64,000 bases of DNA from Fredinandcohnia onubensis (GCF_002734215.1 NZ_NSEB01000004.1:565954-629953), one strand, 5' to 3'; numbered from the stretch's first letter, positions 43,129-52,246 are shown. Program-made: numbers and translations. Notes: a model not told the origin generated them from the letters alone.

Positions 43129-43217
43129 AGTTGTGACCAATCTATAAGCCAGTTTTCAATAGGGTATGATATACTTATTTCAATGGAAAAAGATAAAAGT
43201 TGGTAGGAGTGTCTTAT

Positions 43218-43973
43218 TTGAAATATTTTATTATTACTGGGACATCTAGGGGATTAGGAGAATCCATTGTTAAGCAAATTTTGGACAAGGATCACACCTT
43301 ATTTTGTATCTCTAGAAAGCAAAATAATGAATTAAAAGAATTAGCGTTTGAAAAGGGAATCAATCTTTATTATTTTTCTTGTGATCTCCAAAAGAGTGAA
43401 GAAATCGAAAAAGTGATGGAACGAATTTTTTCATCCATCGATTTCTCAAATGCTGAAGGAATTTATTTAGTAAATAATGCAGGAATAATTGATCCAATCA
43501 AGCCGATTGGAAAGGCGAGTCCAAAAGAATTAGCTGAAAATATTCATGTTAATTTATTGGCACCAATGTTGTTAAGCTCATATTTCATTCGCCATACGGG
43601 AACGTTTGCAACTAAAAAGGTAATTGTCAATGTATCATCAGGTGCTGCAAATCGTGCTCGACATGGATGGACGGCATACTCTTCGTCTAAAGCAGGAATC
43701 GATATGTTTACAAAATCAGTTGGTTTTGAGCAGGAAACAGTTGAAAACCCAGTAACCATGATTTCCTTTTCACCAGGCGTTATGGATACAGAAATGCAAG
43801 AAGTAATCAGAAAGACAAATAAAGAGGACTTTACTGAGGTTGAGCAATTCATCGAATTTAATGAGAAAGGGATGCTACGATCACCAGAGTTTGTTGCAGG
43901 TGTTATCCTAGACCTCATTTTTAACCAAGAATTAATCAATGGTCATGTCTATGATATAAAATCATTCGTATAA
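43218..43973 (+). CDS. Short-chain dehydrogenase/reductase (YueD-like)
   Basis: TTG 43218 (MKYFIITG) follows GGAGTG at 8-bp spacing. The 251-residue protein has the SDR motifs TGTSRGLG (7-14), NNAG and the catalytic YSSSK, with a Ser before it in NVSSGAA. It resembles (S)-benzoin-forming benzil reductase YueD and sepiapterin reductases, which reduce 1,2-diketones with NADPH. The physiological substrate is unclear. Transcribed alone. Confidence 0.85.
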   Translation: MKYFIITGTSRGLGESIVKQILDKDHTLFCISRKQNNELKELAFEKGINLYYFSCDLQKSEEIEKVMERIFSSIDFSNAEGIYLVNNAGIIDPIKPIGKASPKELAENIHVNLLAPMLLSSYFIRHTGTFATKKVIVNVSSGAANRARHGWTAYSSSKAGIDMFTKSVGFEQETVENPVTMISFSPGVMDTEMQEVIRKTNKEDFTEVEQFIEFNEKGMLRSPEFVAGVILDLIFNQELINGHVYDIKSFV

Positions 43974-43974
43974 A

Positions 43975-44016
43975 AGACCCCCTTCCTGAGTGAATTTTCA
44001 GGGGGGACTTTTTTTA
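43975..44016 (+). terminator. Terminator of the SDR gene
   Basis: ACCCCC...CCTGA and TCAGGGGGG form a long GC-rich stem followed by seven T residues. Confidence 0.82.
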
Positions 44017-44022
44017 TGTTGA

Positions 44023-44051
44023 TAGACGATTTTGCGGGCTGGAATTATAAT
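44023..44051 (+). promoter_or_regulatory. Probable promoter of the Gfo/Idh/MocA gene
   Basis: TAGACG (44023-44028), 17-bp spacer, TATAAT (44046-44051), 23 bp before the start codon. Confidence 0.5.
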
Positions 44052-44074
44052 GGGGAATGGGGAGGAGAGAAAAG

Positions 44075-45025
44075 ATGAAACATGTAAGAGTAGGAGTAAT
44101 TGGCCTTGGTGCAATTGGAGAAAGGTTAATCCAAGGTTTTAATGCGAATAAACATACAACCGTAACTGCAGTCGTTGATAAGGAAAAAGAGCGAGCTGTA
44201 GAAATGGCTGAAAAATTAGGCGGTATCAATTGGTATGATAACCACAAGGATATGCTAGCTAATGAGGAGTTAGACCTTGTCTATGTAGCTGTCCCGCCAA
44301 AATATCATCATGCTGTAACGATGGATGTAATCGACAAAGGAGTACATATCTTATGTGAGAAGCCTTTAGCGAATTCAGTTGAAGAGGCTAAGGAAATGTT
44401 AGTAAAAGCAGAGCAAGCAGGAATCATTCATGCTATGAATTTCCCACTAAATTATAGTAACCCTGCTAATAGCTTTGATCAGTTGATTAAGGAAGGTTAC
44501 ATAGGTAAATTAAGAAAACTTGAACTTTCAATGAACTTCCCAAACTGGCCCCGTTTATGGCAACAGAATGATTGGGTTGCGGGACGTGAACAAGGCGGAT
44601 TTGTGTTGGAAGTAGGGGTTCATTTTATTCAATTAACCCAACGAATCTTTGGTTCAATTACTTTTCAAAATAGCACATTAGAGCTTCCAGAAGATGAGAC
44701 AAAGTGTGAAACTGGAATCATTGCTTCATTAGAACTAGAGGATGGTACCCCATTTTTAATAAATGGAATCAGTCAAATTGCTGGAGCTGAACGAATCGCT
44801 TATACGGCATATGGTACAGAAGGAACACTATCGCTTGGAGATTGGGGGAGGCTTGAAGGTGGCAAGCTAGGAGAAGAAATTCAACCGATTGAGATAGAGA
44901 CGACTGAAACAGCCACACTCATTGACAATCTCGTTTCTGCTATTGCAGGTAAAGAAAACCGACTTTTTACCTTTAAGGATGGATATGAGGCACAAGTTGT
45001 TTTAGAAAAGCTTAGAGATAACTAA
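44075..45025 (+). CDS. Gfo/Idh/MocA-family NAD(P)-dependent oxidoreductase
   Basis: ATG 44075 follows GGAGGAGAG. The 316-residue protein has an N-terminal Rossmann fold with GLGAIG (10-15), the diagnostic CEKPLANSVEEA motif whose Lys is catalytic, and a C-terminal alpha/beta domain (GREQGGFVLEVGVHFIQL) with the substrate His. Such enzymes oxidise sugars or inositol; the substrate cannot be predicted here. Monocistronic. Confidence 0.9.
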   Translation: MKHVRVGVIGLGAIGERLIQGFNANKHTTVTAVVDKEKERAVEMAEKLGGINWYDNHKDMLANEELDLVYVAVPPKYHHAVTMDVIDKGVHILCEKPLANSVEEAKEMLVKAEQAGIIHAMNFPLNYSNPANSFDQLIKEGYIGKLRKLELSMNFPNWPRLWQQNDWVAGREQGGFVLEVGVHFIQLTQRIFGSITFQNSTLELPEDETKCETGIIASLELEDGTPFLINGISQIAGAERIAYTAYGTEGTLSLGDWGRLEGGKLGEEIQPIEIETTETATLIDNLVSAIAGKENRLFTFKDGYEAQVVLEKLRDN

Positions 45026-45030
45026 ATGAA

Positions 45031-45060
45031 AAGCTCCCGCCAAAAAGGTGGGAGCTCACT
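45031..45060. terminator. Bidirectional terminator
   Basis: GCTCCCGCC and GGTGGGAGC pair around AAAAA (one G-U) between the convergent oxidoreductase and iron-binding lipoprotein genes. Confidence 0.75.
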
Positions 45061-45061
45061 T

Positions 45062-46036
45062 TTACTTCGCTAAGTATTTTTCAATGTCATCTAGCATAAG
45101 GTTTGCTGCTAGAACGCCGCCTGCAGTATTCCAAATAGGGTCACTTACTTTGTGCACTTTTCCTGCTTTCACGGCATTTAGACCTTGCCACAACGGATTG
45201 TTAATCCAGTCTTCCTCGACCTTTGTAGCTTCTCCATTACCAGTTTCATATGTGAAATAAAAGATTTCATCAGCATCCATTAATGGGATTTTTTCTTGGT
45301 CCACTTCTCTTGCAAACTGATCTTCAGGATTTTCAGCAAATAAATCAACCTGTTGCTGTGGACGTTTCAAGCCCAATTGTTCGAAAATCACGCCAGAGAA
45401 CGAATCAGTATAATAAATTCGAGTTCTTCCTTCCATAAAGCGCACGACTGATACTTCAGCGTCGGTATTGATTTTTTCCTTAACCTGATTTAAATGCTCT
45501 TCAAATTCACCAAGGACTTTCTTTCCTTCTTCTTCTTTATTGACGGCTTTTGAATATAGGGTAAAGTTCTTTTGCCAATCACCACGTAAATCCTCAGCAA
45601 AAACTGTTGGGGCAATCGCTTTTAGTTGCTCATAAATATTTTCCTGGCGCATTTTATTACCGATAATTAAATCTGGCTCAAGTGCCGCAATGGCTTCGAT
45701 ATTGACATTGCTTTCCTCACCGACAACTTCGACACCTTCCATTTGATCTTCGATATGTTCGTACCAAGGGTCTCCAATCCAAGAACGAACAGCGCCAACT
45801 GGTTTAACTCCCATTGCTAATAAGGCTTCTGTTCCTTCATTTGTTAAAATGACAATTCTTTCTGGATTTTTGCTGATTGGAGTGGTACCCATGGCATGTT
45901 CAACCGTGTATGTATTTGCTCCTTCAGTTTCATTGTTGCCTTTGTCTGTGTTATCTGCTGCACCACAAGCAGCTAAAAGAAGTGATAATACAGCCAATGT
46001 TAGGAATCCTAGATAAGCTTTCTTTCTAACGTTCAT
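45062..46036 (-). CDS. Iron-siderophore-binding lipoprotein (YfiY/FeuA type)
   Basis: This 324-residue protein has a signal peptide with lipobox LAAC, then the class III binding fold: PERIVILTNEGTEALLAMGVKPVGA, EAIAALEPDLIIGNK and GLKRPQQ. It delivers ferric siderophores to the FecCD-type permeases encoded divergently. Start follows AGGAGGATA. Its promoter is flanked by three Fur boxes. The sequence fits YfiY-like hydroxamate or schizokinen-type binders; ligand is inference. Confidence 0.9.
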   Translation of the reverse strand: MNVRKKAYLGFLTLAVLSLLLAACGAADNTDKGNNETEGANTYTVEHAMGTTPISKNPERIVILTNEGTEALLAMGVKPVGAVRSWIGDPWYEHIEDQMEGVEVVGEESNVNIEAIAALEPDLIIGNKMRQENIYEQLKAIAPTVFAEDLRGDWQKNFTLYSKAVNKEEEGKKVLGEFEEHLNQVKEKINTDAEVSVVRFMEGRTRIYYTDSFSGVIFEQLGLKRPQQQVDLFAENPEDQFAREVDQEKIPLMDADEIFYFTYETGNGEATKVEEDWINNPLWQGLNAVKAGKVHKVSDPIWNTAGGVLAANLMLDDIEKYLAK

Positions 46037-46055
46037 TATGTATCCTCCTGTTAAT

Positions 46056-46070
46056 TGATAATGGTTTTCA
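46056..46070 (-). promoter_or_regulatory. Fur box 1
   Basis: TGATAATGGTTTTCA matches the 15-bp Fur core TGATAATnATTATCA except at two positions. It lies in the leader of the binding-protein gene. Confidence 0.65.
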
Positions 46071-46080
46071 ATTACTTAAA

Positions 46081-46109
46081 ATGATAAAATGAATTGAAAC
46101 ATTAGTCAA
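46081..46109 (-). promoter_or_regulatory. Promoter of the iron-binding lipoprotein gene
   Basis: On the minus strand TTGACT, 17-bp spacer and TATCAT. The first Fur box lies just downstream of the expected start and two more lie upstream of the -35. Confidence 0.65.
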
Positions 46110-46117
46110 TACAAAAT

Positions 46118-46132
46118 TGAGAATGATTTTCA
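46118..46132. promoter_or_regulatory. Fur box 2
   Basis: TGAGAATGATTTTCA matches the Fur core at all but two positions and lies between the divergent promoters. Confidence 0.65.
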
Positions 46133-46137
46133 TCCCG

Positions 46138-46166
46138 TTGACAATCATTCTCACTTCCAATAGACT
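46138..46166 (+). promoter_or_regulatory. Divergent promoter of the permease operon
   Basis: TTGACA (46138-46143), 17-bp spacer, TAGACT (46161-46166). Fur box 3 overlaps the -35. The transcript would have a leader of about 280 nt that includes the dispersed repeat at 46304. Confidence 0.55.
46139..46153 (+). promoter_or_regulatory. Fur box 3
   Basis: TGACAATCATTCTCA matches the Fur core TGATAATnATTATCA with two mismatches and overlaps the -35 of the permease promoter. Confidence 0.65.
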
Positions 46167-46303
46167 AAAAGAGAACTAAATTACTAATTTCGCTTTCTTG
46201 TTCCAATGAATAAGAAGGCATATGAAAAGTAAAGCCTAACAAAAAACGACCTAATATATAACATAAACATGTTTAACTAAAGTCATACATGTCTTTCTTA
46301 CAA

Positions 46304-46425
46304 TGTCTAGCTCCAGGAGCCATCGGCTCGAGGTCATAAGCCAATCGCTTCGGAAGGCAAAAAGCGCCTTCTGTCAGCGCTCGTCTTATGCTTGTCGCCG
46401 ATAAGCAGGCCCCTTGCGCTTTTCT
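46304..46425 (+). repeat. Dispersed Bacillus extragenic repeat in the permease leader
   Basis: The 122-bp block begins TGTCTAGCTCCAGG and ends CTTGCGCTTTTCT, with internal GGCTCGAGGTCATAAGCC, AAAAGCGCCTT and GTCTTATGCTTGTCGCC. This beginning, end and middle match a repeat family I recall as common between genes in many Bacillus genomes. It is GC-rich compared with its surroundings and contains several short inverted repeats. No gene is seen in the rest of 46154-46449. Confidence 0.7.
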
Positions 46426-46449
46426 AATTATTCAAGGAGTCTTACTATA

Positions 46450-47454
46450 ATGGTTTTGAAATCAAATCAAGCTAAATTTGCTGGACTTATTATCGGAATT
46501 TTATTATTACTTTTTTCAATGTGTGCAAGTATTGTGTATGGGTATACCGATACATCTTGGAAAATGGCCTATCAAACATTCACGGCTTTTGATGGTTCAA
46601 ATGAACATATTATTATTGAAACAATTCGCTTACCTCGCGCACTTATTGCTGCAGCTGTAGGAGCAAGTTTAGGGATTGCCGGAGCACTCATGCAGGCTTT
46701 AACGAAAAATCCATTGGCATCACCAGGTATCTTCGGCGTAAATGCGGGAGCTGGATTTTTTATTGTAGCAGGTGTCTCGATATTCTCGATCAACTCCTTA
46801 CAAGCCTTTACGTGGGTTGCTTTTTTAGGAGCAGCGATTGCCGCGTTTATCGTTTATTTTATTGGTTCACTAGGTAGAGAAGGTCTTACTCCGATGAAGT
46901 TAACATTAGCGGGTGCGGCGATGGCCGCGATGTTCTCTTCCTTTACGCAAGGATTATTAGTTATTGATGAAATGGCATTAGACCAAGTATTATTTTGGCT
47001 TGCCGGCTCTATTCAAGGACGAAAGCTTGAAATGCTTACGAGTGTTCTTCCTTATTTAGCAGTGGCATGGGTTGCATCCCTTCTATTAGCCAACAAAATC
47101 AATGTTCTTACAATGGGTGAGGATGTTGCAAAAGGCTTAGGACAGCGAACTGGAACGGTTAAGCTATTTACAGCCTTTACGATTATTCTACTAGCTGGTG
47201 GTGCAGTGGCAGTTGCCGGACCAATTGGATTTATTGGGATAGTCATTCCACACCTTGCGAGAAGCTTAGTAGGAATTGATCATCGATGGATCCTGCCATT
47301 CTGTGGGATTCTTGGTGGCGTATTACTTCTACTAGCTGACATAGCTGCCAGATATATTGTCATGCCAGAAGAGGTGCCAGTCGGTGTTATGACAGCTTTA
47401 ATTGGAACACCTTTCTTTATTTATGTGGCAAGAAAGGGGTTTCGTAAAGCATGA
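46450..47454 (+). CDS. Iron-siderophore ABC transporter permease (FecCD family) 1
   Basis: ATG 46450 follows AAGGAG; the frame from 46414 lies within the repeat. The 334-residue protein has about nine TM helices and FecCD motifs TIRLPRALIAAAVGASLGIAGALMQ, NPLASPGIFGVNAGAG and GPIGFIGIVIPHLARSLVG, the last being the ATPase-contact loop. It pairs with the next permease, overlapping by 4 bp. It resembles YfiZ. Confidence 0.92.
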   Translation: MVLKSNQAKFAGLIIGILLLLFSMCASIVYGYTDTSWKMAYQTFTAFDGSNEHIIIETIRLPRALIAAAVGASLGIAGALMQALTKNPLASPGIFGVNAGAGFFIVAGVSIFSINSLQAFTWVAFLGAAIAAFIVYFIGSLGREGLTPMKLTLAGAAMAAMFSSFTQGLLVIDEMALDQVLFWLAGSIQGRKLEMLTSVLPYLAVAWVASLLLANKINVLTMGEDVAKGLGQRTGTVKLFTAFTIILLAGGAVAVAGPIGFIGIVIPHLARSLVGIDHRWILPFCGILGGVLLLLADIAARYIVMPEEVPVGVMTALIGTPFFIYVARKGFRKA

Positions 47455-48509
47455 ATAAATATCGATCTATTCGATTTGGAAAAAAGGGAAACATCTCTTT
47501 TTTAATTGATCATAAATCATTTATAACGGTTCTCGTTCTAATAGTAGTAACAATTATTTTATTTTTAGCCAGTACAGGGTTAGGTGAAATGAAGATAGAC
47601 CCCGTTACTGTTGTCAAAACATTGTTTGGTTATGGCTCAAGAATGGAACAATTGGTTGTCACTTCATTTCGTTTACCAAGAATTATCATTGCATTATTAG
47701 TGGGAATGGCGCTGGCAGCTGCTGGGAGTATTCTGCAAGGAATTATTCGAAACCCACTAGCCTCACCAGATATTCTAGGAATTACAGGTGGTGCTTCTGT
47801 TGCCGTGGTTGCCTTTCTAGCCACTTTTTCAAATTCTAGCAATGCTTTAACTGTAAGTATAAAATGGATGCCTGTCGCTGCATTTATTGGTGCGACTGTT
47901 GTCGCCTTTTTGGTCTATGTGTTGGCTTGGAAAAATGGTGTTTCGCCCATTCGCCTTGTTCTCATCGGAATTGGTGTTTCAGCCCTCACACAAGCATTGA
48001 CAACAACATTTATGGTAATGGGACCGATTTATCAAGCTAGTCAGGCAAATATTTGGATTACAGGTACTGTTAATGGGTCTACATGGGCAAATGTACAAAT
48101 ACTTAGTCCTGTTGTCATTATGTTATTAGTTATCTCCTTCATGCTTGCACGACACCTAAACATTCAAGAACTAGGAGAAGAGCTAGCAACCGGAGTAGGG
48201 AGTGCCGTACAAAAACATAGATTTCTTTTATTGTTAGTAAGTACTGCATTAACAGGTAGTGCAGTTGCATTTGCAGGCGGGATTGGTTTCGTTGGCCTAA
48301 TGGCACCACATATGGCCCGGAGATTAGTCGGTTCAGCCTTTGGAGCATTGCTCCCAACGGCTGCCCTTTTAGGGGGAATTCTTGTCATGCTGGCGGATTT
48401 AATAGGGAGAACCGCTTTCTCTCCAACCGAAGTGCCAGCAGGCGTGTTCACCGCTGCCATCGGAGCACCTTATTTTATCTACTTGCTTTATAAGACTAGA
48501 AACAGCTAG
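47451..48509 (+). CDS. Iron-siderophore ABC transporter permease (FecCD family) 2
   Basis: This 352-residue protein has about nine TM helices with [40 protein letters not shown] and [16 protein letters not shown]. Start ATG overlaps the stop of permease 1 (ATGA), giving coupled synthesis of the heterodimer. It resembles YfhA. Confidence 0.92.
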   Translation: MNKYRSIRFGKKGNISFLIDHKSFITVLVLIVVTIILFLASTGLGEMKIDPVTVVKTLFGYGSRMEQLVVTSFRLPRIIIALLVGMALAAAGSILQGIIRNPLASPDILGITGGASVAVVAFLATFSNSSNALTVSIKWMPVAAFIGATVVAFLVYVLAWKNGVSPIRLVLIGIGVSALTQALTTTFMVMGPIYQASQANIWITGTVNGSTWANVQILSPVVIMLLVISFMLARHLNIQELGEELATGVGSAVQKHRFLLLLVSTALTGSAVAFAGGIGFVGLMAPHMARRLVGSAFGALLPTAALLGGILVMLADLIGRTAFSPTEVPAGVFTAAIGAPYFIYLLYKTRNS

Positions 48510-48534
48510 AAAAAAGTTAAAGGGGGCGTATTGG

Positions 48535-49344
48535 ATGAATGCACTGGAAACGGAAAGCTTAACATTATCGTACGGAGACTCCATTATCATTGAAGACTTG
48601 CATCTTGAAATTCCAAAAGGGGAGATCACGGTCTTTATTGGTGGAAATGGATGTGGGAAATCAACTTTGCTACGTTCTTTAGCAAGATTATTGAAGCCAA
48701 AACAAGGTGCTGTTCTCCTTGAAGGGGAGAAAATCGCTAAACTTCCGACAAAAGAAATAGCAAGAAAGCTTGCCATCCTTCCCCAAGGACCAACTGCACC
48801 AGAAGGGTTAACTGTCCTCCAATTAGTGAAACAAGGGCGTTATCCATACCAAAATTGGCTTAAGCAATGGACAGAAGAAGATGAGAGAATGGTTAATCAC
48901 GCACTAGAAGCTACCAATATGAAGGATTTCGCGGAACGCACGGTGGATTCCCTCTCAGGTGGTCAACGTCAACGTGCTTGGATTGCAATGACACTTGCAC
49001 AGCAAACCGATATTATCTTACTTGATGAACCAACAACATATCTCGATATGACACACCAAATCGAAATTTTAGACCTGTTATTTGAACTTAATGAAACAGA
49101 ACAACGAACCATCATCATGGTACTGCATGATTTAAATTTAGCATGCCGCTATGCCCATCATATTGTCGCAATTAAAAATAAACAAATTTACGGACAGGGC
49201 AAGCCTGAATTTGTTGTCAATAAGAGTCTTGTCAAAGATGTGTTTGGCATGAATTGTGATGTTGCCACTGATCCATTGTTTGGAACGCCTCTATGCATTC
49301 CTCACGGCAAAGGAAGACGTATATTAAATAAGGTAGGAGTTTAA
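48535..49344 (+). CDS. Iron-siderophore ABC transporter ATPase (YusV-like)
   Basis: This 269-residue ATPase has Walker [10 protein letters not shown] (36-44), signature [13 protein letters not shown], Walker [14 protein letters not shown] and the H-loop VLHDLNLA. It energises the FecCD permease pair. Position next to a YusU-like gene matches B. subtilis yusV, which serves several siderophore uptake systems. Confidence 0.93.
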   Translation: MNALETESLTLSYGDSIIIEDLHLEIPKGEITVFIGGNGCGKSTLLRSLARLLKPKQGAVLLEGEKIAKLPTKEIARKLAILPQGPTAPEGLTVLQLVKQGRYPYQNWLKQWTEEDERMVNHALEATNMKDFAERTVDSLSGGQRQRAWIAMTLAQQTDIILLDEPTTYLDMTHQIEILDLLFELNETEQRTIIMVLHDLNLACRYAHHIVAIKNKQIYGQGKPEFVVNKSLVKDVFGMNCDVATDPLFGTPLCIPHGKGRRILNKVGV

Positions 49345-49345
49345 T

Positions 49346-50152
49346 ATGTCAAACCTCCTTTTGGAAACAGAAATCGAACAATTAAAGGAATTTCGTTTTA
49401 GTAATCAACAATTTCAATCAAACCTATCAAGTCCTGTGATAGAGCTTTTAGAGGAAGAGAAGATTAAACAATATTTGGAGGATGTCCAGCAGAAGATATC
49501 TGCGCCAGACAAACGAGTAGCGGCATCCATGTTCATGAAACGTTATGGATTTTTTGCTGTCCTGAATTTGTATGCAATGACAGTTTTAAATAACCGATTA
49601 AATGTTTCATTGACTAATATTTCATTAGAAACAAGTGATGAAGAGGAAATCTGGTATTGGAATCCGAAGTTCTACTTTTTTAACCTTCATACGGTATCCG
49701 GTCCTTCTGAATCTAGAGAGCAATGGCGAAACGAAACGATTCGGGCTATTTTTCATGAGAATATCCATAAAGTCTTAATGGCTCTATCTGAGCATTCCGG
49801 CCTCTCGAAAAAAGTGCTTTGGGAAAATGTTGCGATATATGTGTATTGGCTCTATGAATCTGTACTGGCAAGACCAAAGTTTGATGAAAAACGCGAGATG
49901 ATCCAGGATGATTTTACGTATCTTGTAAAGAATGCGGAAGGGGAACTATTTGGTCCGATAGATTTTAACCCTTTATCACGTTATTACGGTATAAAGGTGT
50001 ATCGCCCAGAATATGAACAAAACATTCGTACAAGGACAACATGTTGTCTTTACTATAAAACCAAAAGTAGCGGAGACCGTTGCAAAACATGTCCGCTTAA
50101 CTGTAAAATAGGAGTTAATAAAAATGAATCAAAAAATAGAAGAACAAGTTGA
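49346..50152 (+). CDS. FhuF-like siderophore-iron reductase
   Basis: This 268-residue protein begins 1 bp after the ATPase stop with TAGGAG upstream. It has the FhuF C-terminal iron-sulfur signature CC-(10)-C-x2-C (TTCCLYYK...DRCKTCP) and a helical N-terminal domain. FhuF proteins are [2Fe-2S] ferric-siderophore reductases releasing iron in the cytoplasm. Placement at the end of the uptake operon supports that. The 3' end overlaps the next gene by 29 bp. Confidence 0.82.
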   Translation: MSNLLLETEIEQLKEFRFSNQQFQSNLSSPVIELLEEEKIKQYLEDVQQKISAPDKRVAASMFMKRYGFFAVLNLYAMTVLNNRLNVSLTNISLETSDEEEIWYWNPKFYFFNLHTVSGPSESREQWRNETIRAIFHENIHKVLMALSEHSGLSKKVLWENVAIYVYWLYESVLARPKFDEKREMIQDDFTYLVKNAEGELFGPIDFNPLSRYYGIKVYRPEYEQNIRTRTTCCLYYKTKSSGDRCKTCPLNCKIGVNKNESKNRRTS

Positions 50153-50372
50153 TGGATTACTAGAAAAATATACAGAGCTTTTACTTGGCGAAAGTTCCCC
50201 GGAATTAAAGGAAAAAGTAAAGCTATGGTCCTTGTATATGCATATATCAAAATCAATGCCACCTCTTGCAAAGCACTGGAACGAAACCTACCCAGATGCA
50301 AAGGAGGGCATCAAGGAAATCATTGCAGAAATCAAAAAATTAAATGAGGAACATCGTTCAAAAAATAAATAG
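50124..50372 (+). CDS. yusU: YusU-like DUF2573 protein
   Basis: This 82-residue helical protein (EEQVDGLLEKYTELLLGES... LWSLYMHISKSMPPLAKHWN) matches the YusU/DUF2573 family, found beside yusV in B. subtilis. TAGGAG lies upstream of ATG 50124, inside the end of the FhuF-like gene. Function unknown; shared operon with iron uptake suggests Fur control. Confidence 0.8.
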   Translation: MNQKIEEQVDGLLEKYTELLLGESSPELKEKVKLWSLYMHISKSMPPLAKHWNETYPDAKEGIKEIIAEIKKLNEEHRSKNK

Positions 50373-50409
50373 AGATGAGGCACCAACAAGGGGCTTCATC
50401 TCTTTTTTT
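50371..50409. terminator. Bidirectional terminator
   Basis: AGAGATGAGGC and GCTTCATCTCT form an 11-bp stem (one G-U) around ACCAACAAGGG, followed by seven T residues. It ends the iron operon and the convergent coat genes. Confidence 0.8.
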
Positions 50410-50763
50410 CTATTGCATTGTATTATGGTTTGGGAATTGCGTTGTTGTATAGTTATAAAATTGTTGCAGTTTTTGTTGAACCTTTTGAGTTTCTTCTTCC
50501 TCAAGCTTATACCAGCCGTTCTTGAACATAAGGTTGTATAGCTCTCTTTGGCAGTCCTGTGTTTCATTAAAAATGGAGCGGATATCTTCATAAAGCCCAT
50601 CATGACTCATTTCATTCAAGGCAGTGCTGTATGCAGCAGTCATATATTTTTCCGTTGCAAGCATGTCATTGATAAAATCACGATCATTCATTTCGGGTGT
50701 TTTTGGAACGGTCGTTTTTGGATTACTTACCTGATTTGGATTTTGGTTCATTTGCTGATTCAT
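50410..50763 (-). CDS. yusN: CotF-family spore coat protein (YusN-like)
   Basis: This 117-residue protein has Asn/Gln/Pro-rich ends and a central helical CotF domain (DRDFINDMLATEKYMTAAYSTALNEM...QDCQRELYNLMFKNGWY). The start follows AAGGAGGG. CotF-type proteins are assembled on the spore coat. Second gene of a two-gene operon beside fadM, as yusN is in B. subtilis. Confidence 0.85.
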   Translation of the reverse strand: MNQQMNQNPNQVSNPKTTVPKTPEMNDRDFINDMLATEKYMTAAYSTALNEMSHDGLYEDIRSIFNETQDCQRELYNLMFKNGWYKLEEEETQKVQQKLQQFYNYTTTQFPNHNTMQ

Positions 50764-50779
50764 TTATGTAGCCCTCCTT

Positions 50780-51100
50780 CTATTGCATTTGCTGGCTTTG
50801 TTGATTTTGGCTCGGTTGCTGTGGTGCTTGCCCCGTATGCTTTTGCATATGATCTAAAATTTGTCGATAATGGCGCTCATGCATTTGACATGCTTTTTCG
50901 AGCGCTTGAGAGATTTCAGGCATTTGACATTGGCCTGCAAAGAAATGTGCCTTTTTTAATGCTAAAAGGTTCCAGGACATCATATCTGTTAAGTATAAGA
51001 GGTCCTTTGATGTAATAACTGCAGGAGTTTCTGACATTTGTCCACTCTTTGGAGTATAAAAAGGTTGCTGTTGTTGCTGTTGTGATTGCTGCTGTTGCAT
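50780..51100 (-). CDS. CotF-like spore coat protein, companion gene
   Basis: This 106-residue protein has Gln-rich ends (QQQQQ blocks) and a CotF-like helical core (DLLYLTDMMSWNLLALKKAHFFAGQ). AAGGAGGG precedes its start. It lies 16 bp upstream of the yusN-like gene, so both form one operon. Probably a coat protein made during sporulation; the sporulation promoter is not certain. Confidence 0.78.
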   Translation of the reverse strand: MQQQQSQQQQQQPFYTPKSGQMSETPAVITSKDLLYLTDMMSWNLLALKKAHFFAGQCQMPEISQALEKACQMHERHYRQILDHMQKHTGQAPQQPSQNQQSQQMQ

Positions 51101-51153
51101 ATAAAAACCCTCCTTATCCTATTTTTCACTATTAGGTTTCCAACAAAACGTTT

Positions 51154-51172
51154 TTGTATGCAATGCATACAA
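51154..51172. promoter_or_regulatory. 19-bp perfect palindrome between coat genes and fadM
   Basis: TTGTATGCA-A-TGCATACAA is a perfect inverted repeat about 55 bp upstream of the coat operon start and 148 bp before fadM. CATACAA, the half-site, also resembles a SigE-type -10 on either strand. It is not the FadR box sequence. Confidence 0.45.
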
Positions 51173-51319
51173 TGAAATATGGAAGTATTCCAAAATGTAG
51201 GCGTTCGACAAAATTTTTCCGGGTATATATCCAAAGCAAATTAATCGTGATAAAATAAATGAGAATTTAGGTAGATTGCTAGATTACAGCTATGATTGCA
51301 TTTCGAGGGGGAAATTGAA

Positions 51320-52237
51320 ATGGAACAAATTTTACGTAATTTCTTTTTATTTTTATCAAAAAATAAAGCGTTTACAAAAATAGCGAGAAAATATGGCTTG
51401 CGCTTTGGTGCGGCTAGATTTGTCGCCGGAGAAACAATAAATTTAGCTGTAAAAAAAATCAAAGAGCTAAATGCAAAAGGCCTCGCGGTCACCATCGATT
51501 ATCTCGGTGAATTCGTTGACAGTGTAGAAGAGGCGAATCTTATGGCTGACGGTTCAATTGAGGCAATCAAAGCAATTGGCAGAGAAAAGCTAAATGCACA
51601 ACTATCCTTAAAAATGACCTCAATGGGATTGGATATTTCAGATGAGGTTGTTATGAATAATATGCGACGAATCCTTGATGCCGCAAAAGAAAACGATGTC
51701 TTCGTGACAATTGACATGGAAGACTACTCACGATGCGCAAAGACAATTGAAATTTTTAAAGAACTTCGAAAAGACTACGATAATGTAGGAACTGTAATCC
51801 AAGCTTATCTTTATCGTACTGTCCAAGATATAGAAGACCTAAATGAGTATCATCCAAATCTTCGTCTTGTAAAAGGTGCTTATAAAGAATCACCAGAAGT
51901 AGCATTTCCTGACAAGAAGGACGTCGATGAGAACTTTAAGAAAATCATTAAAATGCATTTGCTGAATGGAAACTATACAGCAGTTGCTTCCCATGATGAG
52001 GCTATGATCCAATATACGAAGGAATTAGTAAAGGAACATAATATAAGCCATGACCAATTTGAGTTCCAGATGCTTTACGGGATTCGAACAGAACGCCATG
52101 AGGAGCTTGTAAAAGAGGGATATACGATGCGGGTGTATGTACCGTATGGAACGGACTGGTATGGCTATTTCATGAGACGACTTGCTGAACGACCAGCAAA
52201 TGTAGCATTTGTGTTAAAAGGAGTTTTTGGGAAGTAG
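51320..52237 (+). CDS. fadM: Proline dehydrogenase (FadM/YusM)
   Basis: ATG 51320 follows GAGGGGG and is preferred to the frame starting at 51296. The 305-residue protein is a (beta/alpha)8 FAD-dependent proline dehydrogenase with conserved segments LAVTIDYLGEFV, TIDMEDYSRC, LVKGAYKES, and the C-terminal YVPYGTDWYGYFMRRLAERP. It oxidises proline to pyrroline-5-carboxylate at the membrane. Position next to fadNAE follows B. subtilis yusM. Confidence 0.92.
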   Translation: MEQILRNFFLFLSKNKAFTKIARKYGLRFGAARFVAGETINLAVKKIKELNAKGLAVTIDYLGEFVDSVEEANLMADGSIEAIKAIGREKLNAQLSLKMTSMGLDISDEVVMNNMRRILDAAKENDVFVTIDMEDYSRCAKTIEIFKELRKDYDNVGTVIQAYLYRTVQDIEDLNEYHPNLRLVKGAYKESPEVAFPDKKDVDENFKKIIKMHLLNGNYTAVASHDEAMIQYTKELVKEHNISHDQFEFQMLYGIRTERHEELVKEGYTMRVYVPYGTDWYGYFMRRLAERPANVAFVLKGVFGK

Positions 52238-52246
52238 GTAAATAAT

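Noticed and set aside
48164-48460. Minus-strand ORF of about 98 codons
   Set aside because: It is a shadow of the FecCD permease gene.
50548-51015. 155-codon + strand ORF
   Set aside because: It lies antisense to the two CotF-like coat genes, which have strong ribosome sites and known domains.
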